Positions 12,891 through 24,456 of a stretch of 64,000 nucleotides of DNA are shown one piece after another. The stretch is from Syncephalis fuscata. Lineage: Eukaryota > Zoopagomycota > Zoopagomycetes > Zoopagales > Piptocephalidaceae. The stretch covers positions 1-64,000 of the forward strand of contig JAHLTZ010000012.1 in the NCBI GenBank assembly GCA_025786725.1, in the 5' to 3' direction. Every line of letters begins with the position of its first letter. The first letter of the stretch is position 1. The position numbers and the translations under genes were made by a program. Below the pieces are notes generated by a model. That model was given only the letters and a program-made list of their open reading frames with translations, did not search any database and had not been told where the DNA came from.

Positions 12891-14576
12891 CTAATGTACC
12901 CTTTGCCGTCTTGATTGTCTTGGTGTTGCTCTTACGGGTGTTGCTTCTTTGTGGGTGGGCCGGTTTTCTATTCATATCGTTAATATGGTGGTAAGTAAAT
13001 AGTACAACTACAATTACCTGAATAGTCGTCGTTGTTATCGTCGTCGTCATCTTCATTGGAATATAGACGATCTTCTTGTTCATAGACACCTAATCGCCTA
13101 TTCATCAATTAGTATAACTAGCACATGTATATCAAATAAATTACTTACTTTCTACGTGCTGCAACTGATGTAGGTGTTACTTGGTGTTCAGAAAGTGTTC
13201 GTTGACGATTTAAACCATTGCTCATAGCTGTTGTCGTTGTTGTTGCACCTGGTTGTTGCTGTTGTCGTCGCCGTCTACCACTATTGGCCATTGTAGTAAA
13301 TGAGAACGATTTGGTCATTGGTTGGTCATAAACTGGCACAGATGACATACTGAATGTTCGTCGATTATTACTGTCGGAAAGTGTGCTTTGTTCTCTCGAT
13401 AAAAGACCAATACTTTTGTTAACAAACTTAGTGTTATATTCGCTGTAAACTTGTCCAAATAGCAGCTGCTTGTCTTTAACGTGTTGTACATAGGTTCTAC
13501 ACAAATAATAAGTCTACTCAACAGTATTAGCTTAATTGTATCAATAAAAGGACTAGCTTACCTGTAATGCTACAGCCAAGGCTACTGGAAGGAAAAAGGG
13601 CCAATTTTCGGCATTTAAGCCAAAATAAACGGCTAATTGTGGTGGTGACCACCAGCTAAAGATGATGTAACTGTTAAATATCATAATACTGGTAAATAAA
13701 CAACGACTTACCAGAAAATATTGAGTGAAAATACAGGCGAATCCCACATGTACAGTATATGAACCTGTCGTTCATCATCGGGTGTATACTGAATTATCCT
13801 CCATACCGGACGCCTATAATTGATCATCAGCATATGATTGCCATATACTGTTGCCACACTTACATAATAAAGCGGAATAAACGAGTACATAGACTGGATG
13901 GTTTGTCATAAACACGTTTTGTACGTACATTTGGATTTTGAATGGTTGACTAGCATACGATGTTAATAAAGCTACTACTAACCAGCTAGCTTGCTACACT
14001 ATTTGGCTGCTTATAAATAGCACATACCTCTGCAGATGAATCAAATAGCTGATAGTGGCGGCTGCGTGTAAACAAATAAACAGTATTGGCTAGACTTAGC
14101 ACGAAAAATACTACTTCTAGTAGGTTAATCTATAAGCATAGTTAGATAACAACATGGCTGCAGTTACAGCAATCGCTGCAGTAGCAAGTACCCAGAACAT
14201 AGTATTCGCATCTATCCAGCCACTTGGTACAGGTTTTCCATACCCAAATCTAACTTGTTCAGGCGATTCTAACGAATGGCTTAGGCGTAGAAAAAGAAAT
14301 GCGCCGTTAAGTATAATAGCCGCGGGCCAACTAAACAATAGATGAATAACCATATATGTATACACACATACAAGCCGTTAAGTTACCGCTACGCCACAAG
14401 CAATCGCCGCATTCTTACCTAAGTGTTTCTTGTAACGAGTCCCAGTCAAGTGTCTCCCAGTCCTCTTGAATGCGCATGAGCCAGTCGTGTGGCGCGGAAC
14501 GAACGCGATCGCTCAACGATTCTTTACGTACTAAACGGCCACTTTCCGATAGTGACGGTGAACCCGGCTCCGTCAT
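12891..14576 (-). CDS. Nur1/Mug154-family nuclear rim protein (DUF2418)
   Basis: Family members sit in the inner nuclear membrane and help anchor rDNA and heterochromatin at the nuclear rim. The order of motifs fits the family: an N-terminal Ser/Arg-rich stretch with EDWETLDWDSLQ, two transmembrane segments (LEVVFFVLSLANTVYLF; SWPAAIILNGAFLFLRL), a further pair between about 14350 and 13550 (WSPPQLAVYFGLNAENWPFF), the loop RPVWRIIQYTPDDERQVHIL, and the hallmark YSEYNTKFVNKS. After this comes a basic, Ser-rich tail (RRRRQQQQP), then an acidic exon (DDDDDNNDDYS) and a short basic last exon ending at 12891. The start is the ATG at 14574-14576. At least seven exons, all GT-AG, with no frame breaks noted. 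Confidence 0.85.
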
Positions 14577-14893
14577 CGTATTGATATGTTTACAGACAAA
14601 ATATAAAACGTATTAAGCTTACTAAACTCGAAAAGAATAACTACGTGGCGGAGTCGTGTAGCAAAAGAAAGCGGCTGACTACGCTGCACACCAGTAAAAG
14701 AACGAAAATAGTACGAGCGTGTTTTTGTGGTGTGATGAGTGGGGGTGGTGTGGTAAAATCAGTCTTAAATTATTGATTGCAGATCTGAATAAATTAAAAA
14801 TTACTTACTGCTACAGTACCTGCTAGATTTATACAGCATATCATCTGTATTTACGCGTACGTAAAAATATAGCTCTACGAAGCAAAAAGGTAT
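14577..14893. other. Intergenic, upstream of the Nur1 gene
   Basis: 317 bp with a GT-rich stretch (14700-14760) and otherwise unremarkable AT-rich sequence. Likely holds the Nur1 promoter and the 3' flank of the tRNA gene. No motif is supported. Confidence 0.4.
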
Positions 14894-14966
14894 TGCCTTC
14901 TGGCGGAATCGAACCGCCGACCTTCTGCTTACTAGGCAGACGCTCTGCCAACTGAGCCAAGAAGGC
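14894..14966 (-). tRNA. tRNA-Thr (anticodon AGT)
   Basis: The minus strand folds as a complete cloverleaf: acceptor stem GCCTTCT/AGAAGGC, D arm GCTC..AGC, anticodon stem TCTGC/GCAGA with loop CTAGTAA (AGT at positions 34-36), and T arm GGCGG-TTCGATT-CCGCC. The discriminator base is A at 14894. There is no intron and no encoded CCA. A34 would be modified to inosine to read ACU/ACC/ACA. Confidence 0.96.
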
Positions 14967-15959
14967 AAGTGTATTGCATTCGCTTGTTTCGAAGCCGGTT
15001 TTTAAATATATATGGCAAAAAATATTGGACTTGTTTTGCTAAAAATAGAACTTAACGAGTAGCTGATTTTTAATTCTATACTCTATCGTATTCTACTATG
15101 CAAACATTATATTATTTGGCCTAACTGAATATACAGATATATATTTTTTACTTGTAACAATATAATTTAAGACAAAAAATGGCAAATGTAGATTATATCA
15201 CTATTAAATCAGTAATGATACAAATGGTGTTAATTAACAAGCATTGTGTAGTGGAACTAATATATTAACAATATTGATAAGTGGGTAATAAAAATAACTA
15301 ATTAATATGTAAATCAAATAGCTAAATAAGGTATTGCACATAAAGAGATTATAAATAGACTAGTTAATACCAAATAATTATTAGGTTGCTATATGGTATT
15401 GGTATTTTTTATAGAAATGACTGTTTTCTAAATACAATGGCTATCTATTAAAGTTTTTAGTGACGTATAAATAATGTTATCATTGTTTTTTAATAATGCA
15501 AACAAAGACACAATAATACTTTAGTAGTAGATAGATAAATAGTATGAGTATGTTGATTACCTGATATTGTTTATTAGCTATATTATGAATGTGTATTACG
15601 CCCAATCTTTTTAAAAAGTTTCTATTAGTTGAGACAAATGTACGAATAGTGTATAAACAATGCTAATACATTAACTTTATATCTATAAACTAGGGCAATA
15701 GGTAAGCAAGAAACGGATTGTATAAGCCAAAAAAACGATAGTTTAATATATTTGCATTGTCTTTTATTCCTAGTCTATTCGCTTTATATTAATATGTTTT
15801 TAAATTTGTTATTTCTATAAATACCCACCGCTTGGTTTAAGTATCACCATAGTCATAATAGCTGATTTTAGCTAATTCAGTCATAATTGGCTATAAATAA
15901 CCAACCCAGTAAATACTTTTAATGATGCAATGAGTTTACTCATATTTGTATCATCTGTG
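14967..15959. other. AT-rich intergenic DNA, no gene seen
   Basis: No open frame with domain-like composition, no tRNA-like structure and no clear repeat. A T-rich stretch after 15000 could serve as the Pol III terminator of the tRNA, although it lies upstream of it in transcript orientation and so is more likely flanking. Confidence 0.4.
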
Positions 15960-16570
15960 CTATCAGTATAACTCAGTGAGCAAATTAAGCGCGATAAACA
16001 GACTTTTATTATTAATACAGCTATACCCAAACAACACGACCTTATACGGCACATAACCAATGTATAATAAGATAGTATACAATATAATGATTATACAATA
16101 CAAAGCGGCGATTAGCAGTGTTGAGGTAAATGAGCATATATATATGAACTGATGAGCGGAATTAGTCAAAATTTGTTAATAATAAAGCTAGGACAAAAAC
16201 AAAAACAGCTTTAGATAGAGTGAGGCTAGGTGAGTATAGAATGATATATAAAATAATAAATATATGGTAAGAAAGCATATAAACCGATGTCAAAGTTATA
16301 GTGTATATAACATAATGAGTGGAATGAGTGAAGTATATTGGAACATATAAACAATAAAATGTGTCTAGTATATCATAGAATGATACACAATAGTCTGGAT
16401 ATACAACAGAAATGATATAGGTGAATAAAGTATATATATACATACTGGATAATGAATCTACAATGATAAATATTTTGATGATTGATGTCACTCACCACTC
16501 ATCATCATGTTCAGTAGATTGGGCGTTATTGAATATTAGTCATTTGAACACCAAAGCACATTAAATTATT
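15960..16570. repeat. Diverged copy of the foldback-element arm
   Basis: About 600 bp clearly related to the arms at 5808-6330 and 6745-7250, in the same order of words (TCACTCACCAC, TCATGTTCAGTAGA, GTCATTTGA). Many substitutions separate it from those arms. The hydrophobic 109-codon frame at 16162-16491 is the decayed equivalent of the arm's frame and is not accepted as a gene. Confidence 0.7.
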
Positions 16571-17237
16571 AATAAATTGTTCATATGTGCAAAAAAGCTA
16601 ACTTTATTTAGTTAATAATATCATATAATCTTATAACATACATAACATACGCATATATATCTCTCTGTTAACCAGCTAACAAACAACATACTAACGCTAT
16701 TCTAGCATGTAATATACCTTCAATTTACTCTACAACAGCAATAAATAAAGCATTGTATGATATATTAGTCATCCATATTCATTATACAGTCGGCGGCTTA
16801 TCCGGCTTACTCGGCTGTTATTTGCAAAAAATTTAACGACCAGACTCTGTTTATTGAAGGCACTTTGGTCAAACAACAGCTGAATGCACAAAGTATAAAG
16901 ACACAAAAGACCAGCCAGAATGGCCCAACCACACAAACGGAAACGAAAAGAATAATTGATACGCACGCGGCATGTCGGCCTGCCATCATTAGATCAGCAT
17001 CCACAAGAAGAGAGCGACACGAACGAAAAGAAATATAGCGGATAGATAAACACGTCGTGTCTAGAAGAGAGAAGCCAAGAAAAATGTCGGTGGTCGACCG
17101 CTGTGCCAACATACAGGTGAGATTACGATAAACGACCGATAAATATATGCCATCGAACAAGCACCACGCCAAGGATTGTTCACGCCATTGTACACCAACA
17201 AAGTATCGTACTCGTTTCTAATGAAAGTCATTGTATA

Positions 17238-18608
17238 TTACGCCCAGATCTAATAATGCGGTGTTACAAAGCACATCATATAGTGTCATTAGTATTGAGT
17301 AGATTGGCGCATAGCGTTCAATGCTATATAAACCTACCTTTAATAAGCTGTCCCAACTGCCTGTGCAAAGGGCCATGCCGTCGGAGCTGACGCCAAGACA
17401 GCTGACACGATTGTCGTGTGCAGCCAAAACGCCAACACGTTCGCCTTTAAGCGTGTCCCAAACATTACAGTTGAAATCGTCGTAGCCGGCAAACAATAGA
17501 CGGCCCGAGATAGAGAACGCCACTGATGTAATACCACACAGAATGTTGTCATGTGTATACTGATTAAGTTCGCGATCAGCACGTAGATCGAATAGACGAC
17601 AACTGGCATCGTCAGATCCCGTACCAAAAGCATTGCCATCCGGAAGAATTGTACTGCGTTAATATCCGATTCGTGACCAATAAATGTCTGGACACAGCGT
17701 CCAGAGCGGATATCCCATACTTTAGCTGTGGCATCGCATGCTCCTGATACGAAAATGTTATTGCCAGGGGCCAACGACAAGCTATTAGTTGTAGTGTTAG
17801 CATTGCTATCTACACCATATATACATATATTATCTATTTACCTCATTACATCACCAGTATGATCGTTGAATTCAAGTATTTTTACGCCAGCATCAATATC
17901 CCATAGCATGCATGACATATCACCCGAACTTGTTAAAATCTGACGATCGCTAATAAACCGACAGCAGGATAGATAGCCGGTGTGTGCACTTAGTTCACGA
18001 GCCACTTTAACCGATCCTTCCTTTGTCTTCAAATTGTAAATAGAACAGATGTTGTCCAGACCACCACAAGCGACATAGTTACCGCTTGGTGCATAGGCGC
18101 AAGTCATGACCCAGCTAGAGCGCAAGGGAATGGCGTGGATTTTGTTGGTTGTATGTGCATCCCAGACGATAAGTTTGCCGTCTTGTGAGGCCGATACCAA
18201 GTGTTTGTGGTCACAGGCCCAATGCATAGCATAGATTTTGGCCAAATGGCCTTTAAGAGTACGTCGTACTTTCATCATAATTCGTGGCAATGGTTCTAAT
18301 TCTGCGGCGACCGCGCGGACTATAATAATAATATAATAATAATAATAAAATTATTAATAAATAAGTTAAATAAGTAAATATTAACAATTGATTAGTTAAT
18401 TTGTTAATTAATATATAGTTAGTTGATCATTCATCTTTATAAAAGCTATAAAACAAAGAATGTGTACAACACCAATCATCACACCATGCACACCGACTGT
18501 CAACTTACGTGTTGTGTCGCTAAGTGACTCCTTTCGCGCCTTGATTTTCTCTTTAAGAGAATCTGCCTCCCGGCGTGCTACTGTGATTCTTTCGGCAATC
18601 TCATTCAT
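17238..18608 (-). CDS. Heterotrimeric G-protein beta subunit (seven WD40 repeats)
   Basis: Partner of G-alpha and G-gamma in receptor signalling (mating, nutrient or stress sensing in fungi). An N-terminal coiled-coil helix (exon 18509-18608) is followed by seven WD repeats. Diagnostic pieces: [76 protein letters not shown]. Exons: 18509-18608, 17842-18319, 17338-17781, 17238-17249. The last exon encodes only I-W-A-stop, the usual Gβ ending after SWDSLLK. The summed length is 1034 nt, exactly one short of 345 codons. The missing base lies near 17643, where CAATTCTTCCGG needs one more base to continue ...QFF-PDGNAF. With it the protein is 344 residues, the normal family length. I read the break as a sequence error, not decay. 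Confidence 0.95.
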
Positions 18609-20239
18609 ATTGACTGTGTAGTTAAAAGACTATATTATAATCAAGATAATAAACTGCGTTTGTTTCACCAGCCCAAGTGATGAACAAAAGTATATAGACG
18701 GTGCAATAGAAGACGAGTCTTCTAGTCAAAGTGATGAAAAGTGTTAGTAACTGGATATTTATAGACACCAATAGTTGGTCATCTAGTCATCACTAGATAT
18801 AGTGTGCAATAGAACCGTTGACTTTACTCAATATTGCCATCATTCAATATATATAAGTCAATTCCTTCAATACAGCCATTTACAATACATATTGTCTTGA
18901 ATAATAGACAAATGCTTGCGTGCAGACCATATCTATCTCATCTAACCTGGGTACTGAGGCCCTATACCATTTCTACTCACAATTGAAATAAAAAACTAAA
19001 TGGCCAACAGTATCACCATAAATTATTAAACGAGTAAGTTAAAAGGTATTCCCTTGAAGAAGAGAATAGAGGACTAGAATAGTAATAGAGTTGTAGTAAT
19101 AGATGGAGAACGAAGAGAGGAGGAGAGAAAGAAAGGAGAGGTGAGGCAAGGAAGGTAAAAAGATGGGTGTGAACACACACACACACGCAGAAAAGACAGA
19201 GATAGACACAAAGCGTCTATCCTCCCATTTCTGGTGTCCCCACCACGCCACACCGAATTCGAAATAGTTGGCGGGTATTCAAAATGGCTAAGAAGATTAT
19301 CAAATAGTTTAATGATGGTAGTAGACATGCAGGCGTAGTCTATGCTCATTAAAGGTGTGTAACTGTGTCGAGTTTATTACGCTGAAATATTATTCAAACA
19401 GCAGTTGCACAAATATTTATAAATAAAACGATATAAAGCCTATATTTAACATATGGAGAAGCAGCTATAACAGCGGTTATCGTTGTATTGCTACAAATAA
19501 AGCAATAAAAGCGCAATAGTAACCAACTTATCGTCCCTGCAGGAGCAATAAGGTTGAAACCACTAGTGGATACTTATATTACTCATCTGGGAAGGGTGTG
19601 CGTCATTAGATAAACATACAAGTCGGCGCGTGTCACTGACACCTTTCTACTCGATAAAAAGACAGTTTGCCACTGACGTACCGTATGGTAAAAAGCAATG
19701 GTAGACAAATAAGCAATAAAGTCCGTAAAAGATTACAAAATACGAATAGAAAAAAGAAAGTCTAAAGCGCGCAATTCGAGCTGTTACTTACCTTTGTTTG
19801 ATTAAGCGTGGACACGTATATCAATAAGTAACGAGAGGGTAGCTGTAGCGGTAATAGCTTGTTATTAGCTGGACGGGCGGCAGGAGTAGGAAGAAAAGAA
19901 TTAAGAAGGCAAAAGGCGACAGCAACACGTATTTTTGCACAAACCGGCTGAAGCAAGGACTTAGAAAGAAGGCAAGTAAGATTGGAGGTGATAGCGCGGA
20001 GGTATTGTAGTATGGCGTGTCAATGTTTGTGCAAGTTTACTGCCTTCTTTTTCTCCATCCACCCTCTTTATTCATTCACTGTGCAGCCATGTGCTGGTGG
20101 CAAATCGTGGGTCACGCAGTGCATAATATACTGCATGCATATGTTGGCAATAGAGCGTTGTTCCAATAAAGCCATAAGCTACGGTAGCAATAAATAAGAG
20201 ATTTTATCTACTAAACAGAAAATAACTGCGCCCATCAGT
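18609..20239. other. Intergenic DNA with purine-rich tract
   Basis: A strongly purine-rich tract (GAGGAGAGAAAGAAAGGAGAGG-like) lies at about 19100-19200, with a short AC microsatellite at 19175-19190. A 64-codon minus frame at 19762-19956 begins with a hydrophobic N-terminus and ends against a GTAAGT. It could be a first exon, but no continuation is visible. Nothing else is supported. Confidence 0.4.
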
Positions 20240-20697
20240 TTTTTAAATAACTTAATTTATCTTCAATAAAGCATAGGTTATAATTGAACTTTGAAACAAT
20301 TTGCACGTGTAAAGGAACGTGCTGGCCAGATGCCATTTAAAACATAGTAATGCACATATTCGATAATACGGTGGCTGTTCATAACAAATACGCAATGTTC
20401 ATTTTTGTAAGATTTGTAAATGGATACGTGGCTATGACCCGACGAAGGTATTGTGTTAAAAGTGTGATTTAGTAAATACAAAATAAGCAAAGTACTGTTT
20501 TTTAAACCTATCTCCAATACGAATAAATAAGGTGTTATAGATGCCATAAATGCTATATTATTTATTAATTAACTGAATGATTGTATATAAATGTATTATT
20601 ATTGTGCCAACATTAATTATAACTAACTAATAAACTATCGACATATCAGTTAGCAGCGTGGTTAATTATACAATGGCTAGTTATAAGCGAGTACTTT
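20240..20697 (-). repeat. Left arm of a 460-bp inverted repeat (partner 35292-35752)
   Basis: Nearly identical, in opposite orientation, to 35292-35752. An 89-codon frame (minus, 20278-20547) is translated identically in the partner (plus, 35442-35711). The frame has no recognisable domain. The high identity argues for a recent duplication or gene conversion between arms. Confidence 0.9.
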
Positions 20698-22139
20698 GAT
20701 TTAATTGAATTTTACTTTGACTCTCACATTTTGAGTCCTCAAAGCAAATTCGTTTTAATCAGTGTCATGTCATTGATATACGCAACATAATTATATTGCT
20801 TCCTACTAAAATATTGCTAATAAGTTGATTTAAATACATAATGTAGTATACTATTTGATTTCTTTGAAACATTTAAAGCCGATTATTATTATTGTTGTTG
20901 TTGGCCATGTGTAGAAAGATTGATTGAATATTAATAGAAGTCATATGATTCCAATTCCATGTCATTTTGCATTGATTGTTGTTGCATCTATGTACAGCAT
21001 GTATTATTGCGTTTAAATGGTCTCTTCTATTTTTTAATATTCTACTATTGCATTTTGAGCATATTTATGATGTAAGATCAAGATTAATATAATTAGTATA
21101 AAAGCCGTTTATTAAACAGCCAATTCCCCTACCGTTTTTAAATAGGGTGTATTTAATACAAAACAAACTTATAAAAATAAATATACAATGAAAAAATACA
21201 AATAACGATGTTAAAGTTATAGTGCATACAACACAATGAATGGAATGAATGAAGTATATTAAAACATATAATGAATAGAATGCGTCTAGTATATCATAGC
21301 GTGGGATAGAATGGAAATGTTATAGGGGTAATAGATGATATATGCATATTGGATAATAAATCTACAATAATGAGCATTTTGGACTCTGACGTCACTTAGT
21401 TTTATACTCAATAGAAAGAATGTTTAGTTTAAATGTATGAATAATCAATATAGTCCTTTGACCACCAAATTACAATATAATTAAACAATATAATTATTAA
21501 CAAAACTTATTATCCACCCCATATTTACTAAAACAAGGGTCAGTTTAATTGCGCAAATATGATTAAACATAGCCATTTGACCCATGAATCACATTTAATT
21601 ATTAATAAAATGTTACTATCAACGCAATAACCTTAACGTAAATAATACAATCAGCAATATATAACATACACCAATATATATATATATATAGTACTTCGTC
21701 CAATACTCATGCATTAATGATGAGCTTTATTTAGCATTAAATTGTAGCAATATTCATTAATGCAACGCTAATAATTACAATACAACAATGTTCAGCTACT
21801 ACTTGAAAATACATGTGGGCAATATTAACGACTTTACACAGTTTAAATAACTAAATAACTATTTTTTAATTTAGTGTTTTATTTTATTTGAATATTTAAG
21901 ATATATGGTATGCAAATAAAGCTGTTTATTTAGAATAAATATAATTTGTGTGTTCATCCGTCAATTTTACCAATAACACTGTTTGATACATTATATATTT
22001 TTATTTCGAGCTGGTAAGTGTGTTACTTCAATAGAATCTAAAGGTTTATTTCCAATGGTGTCTTCAGATTGCTTGCTAATAAAACACACTGTTGCGTTAT
22101 AAATGCAATTATTGTGTGTGTCAAACAGCCAGCTTTAAT
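20698..22139. other. Intergenic DNA with relic foldback repeat
   Basis: About 21180-21610 holds a diverged copy of the dispersed foldback-arm repeat (TCATTTGACC, CACCAAAT words). The rest is AT-rich without recognisable genes. Confidence 0.5.
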
Positions 22140-23400
22140 CGTTTCTTTCATCAAGCATTGCAAGTAAGGATTCAGTAAACAAAACACTGTTAACGGAATC
22201 TAGACGAATAATTGAACGTAATGAAGTTCCATTTCGGGCATCCAGTGCATCAAATGTCTTCTATTGATAATCAATGATTAGTTTCTCACTCGATAGTTCT
22301 ACAAAATAAAAGGTATTTGTAAATCGACTTTATAATATACGCTATTTGTCAGAACCATTAACTGGCAACACTTGGCCGTAATTTCTAGCATCAAATAGTA
22401 ATTGTGGTGAAATATTTTATGAAAATCGTAAACACAAAAATAATAGTAAATTATCAAGTAATTCATTGCCATCGTCTTCATCATAGTTGTTTGCATCAGA
22501 TACAATGATTAGACACATTTTTTCTGTATATAGCTTAACATCAAGACTAGCTTTGCCTAATATGAAATGTTGATTTGGTTCGATAGTATTCTCTTACTCT
22601 AAGACTGATTCTTTTAAGTGCGAAATAGCTTCCACTGAAGGTTTAATGGCCGACTACCACGACCAACAGCCTGCAAACCTTGAGTAGCAACAAACGTAGA
22701 GGTAGTATCAGCTTCTGCGTAGTCATTTATTAGTGTTCATGTTAAAAAATGACGTCGGTTGCAAGAAGCAAATTGAATACAGGCTGATAAACTGTATTCG
22801 CCCAATTTTGATCATTCTATTCATCGATTTCAATTTAAATCAAATAAATTGAATCGTTGATATGGTTTTTATGAATAACTACAATATAAAAGTATCTATT
22901 TATTATGAATATTAAAAATGTTTTAGGTTTTTTCTATTTCGTTTTGATATATTTGTGCTGAAGATAAATCATTTTGGGGGATGAGATGCAAATAATAGGC
23001 CATGCCAAAATAGTCACTTGCTGATTACTTTTCATTCAATAAAAATATAATGTTTATGGATGTACTAAAGTGTTGAGTTGAAGTATTAAAAATTTTAAAT
23101 TCAGTTTCTTTATTGTACTGTGCTTCTAGTTCAGCTACAACTATTATTAATAGCGTTAGTATATATTCAATATAATTATAGCTATTGATTGAATCACCAG
23201 GGATAGTGCTCTTTACGTCATTGTATGTATTTATCTGAAAATTGGCAACAATAAATTGATGTGTCATAAAAGCGCGCTTAAGATTGACTTCACTATTAAA
23301 TAAATATGGCGATAGAGAAAAACTCAATTCTTTTCAAATCGATTTCATGCTATTGCATCCAAATTTCTTGTTAAAAAATATGCCGAATTAACCAGGCTTT
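22140..23400 (-). pseudogene. Decayed protein-coding gene, family not recognised
   Basis: On the minus strand several stretches read like real protein in shifting frames with in-frame stops. Examples are TTSTFVATQGLQAVGRG and PSVEAISHLKESVLE near 22760-22600, then CLIIVSDANNYDEDDGNELL near 22500, and FDALDARNGTSLRSIIRLD ending in MLDERND-stop near 22140. An upstream frame at 23025-23327 (YLFNSEVNLKRAF; VVAELEAQYNKETEF) may be part of the same gene. Unlike the single-base breaks elsewhere, there are also nonsense codons here. I do not recognise the family. Composition and the acidic patches suggest an ordinary cytosolic protein gene that has been lost or partly deleted. Confidence 0.45.
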
Positions 23401-23425
23401 TATCCTTCTTTTTCCAATACCAGTA

Positions 23426-23905
23426 TTATCTACCATGCGATTGATTCATAACATCCACCATGTAATCAAATAGCATGCTAACGATAACATGTGAATAGCC
23501 ACGACAACCATATACTAAATAGTAGTACTAACGATTATAAACAAACAGCTACCCAAGGACACAGTTAGTAAATACTTGTTATTCACTGACATATGAGCGA
23601 CCACATGGACAAGACTCAAGTTCCATTAACAATAATATTTACTATAAAATGCTAGCTTTATTGGAATTATAATAAATATATGTGTTTGATTCTATATTTT
23701 TTCTTTGCTTTAGTTACAAGTGTTATTTAGTTATTAAAAGCCTAACTGTGGTAATCGATAGTTAAACAGAGGAATTGTTTATTGTTTATGTTATAATAGC
23801 ATTAAATTCATATTATACTAATGTAAGCAATTGATTAGTAGCCACTAACGCTTGGGCGATAGAAGTAAGCGTATGCAAGACGGTAGTCATTAAGTTACTA
23901 GTTGC
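23426..23905 (+). repeat. Left copy of a ~480-bp direct repeat flanking microexon gene A
   Basis: Almost identical, in the same orientation, to 29958-30433. The copies share the block from CATGTAATCAAATAGCATGC to CTTGGGCGATAGAAGTAAGC and diverge at both ends. No coding content. The pair brackets the gene at 24457-27880. Confidence 0.9.
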
Positions 23906-24456
23906 TAAAATTTAGTGCTAGGTTGTTAAAAATTAACAATTATTCTTATATCAATACCAGTACAATATCATTTCATTATATGATAGTAATAGATTTATTG
24001 CTATCCATGGTATATTTACAAATAAACACAGGCAATTTTATTGCCAATATACATCACCACAATATCCACATTTAACATCGATATATTCATACCAATCTAT
24101 GCTTATAGCTTAGGCGATATAATTATACACATTTTGTTATTAATTTAACCATTTAATTAATAATTGTCATTATTGGATGCAAATAAAGTATGATTATAAA
24201 TATGGCAATTTGATTGTATATAGTTAAGATGAAGCCATAAGTTTATTACGATAAGCTCACACAGTTGAATAGAAACAACTGGATGCAAGATTGTTGATAA
24301 AACAATGATTCCATTGATTAAAGACTGGATAAACCGGAGCATTAGCCAAAACTTGATATATAAATAGACTGGACGGCGTAGTTGTCAAATGGTCTTGCTT
24401 TTCACCGAATATATACCTAAAATGTACTGGAATAGTGGCTTGATCGCACTACCAAT
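23906..24456. other. 3' flank of microexon gene A
   Basis: AT-rich, no gene. On the minus strand it would contain the 3' untranslated region of the gene ending at 24457. No confident polyadenylation signal is assigned. Confidence 0.4.

Noticed and set aside
16807-17172. 121-codon minus-strand frame downstream of the G-beta gene
   Set aside because: It overlaps the presumed 3' untranslated region, has no recognisable domain and no upstream exon.
20278-20547. 89-codon frame in the inverted repeat as a gene
   Set aside because: Identity between the two copies is explained by recent duplication of the DNA; no signal peptide, domain or splice context was seen. Kept only as a repeat annotation.
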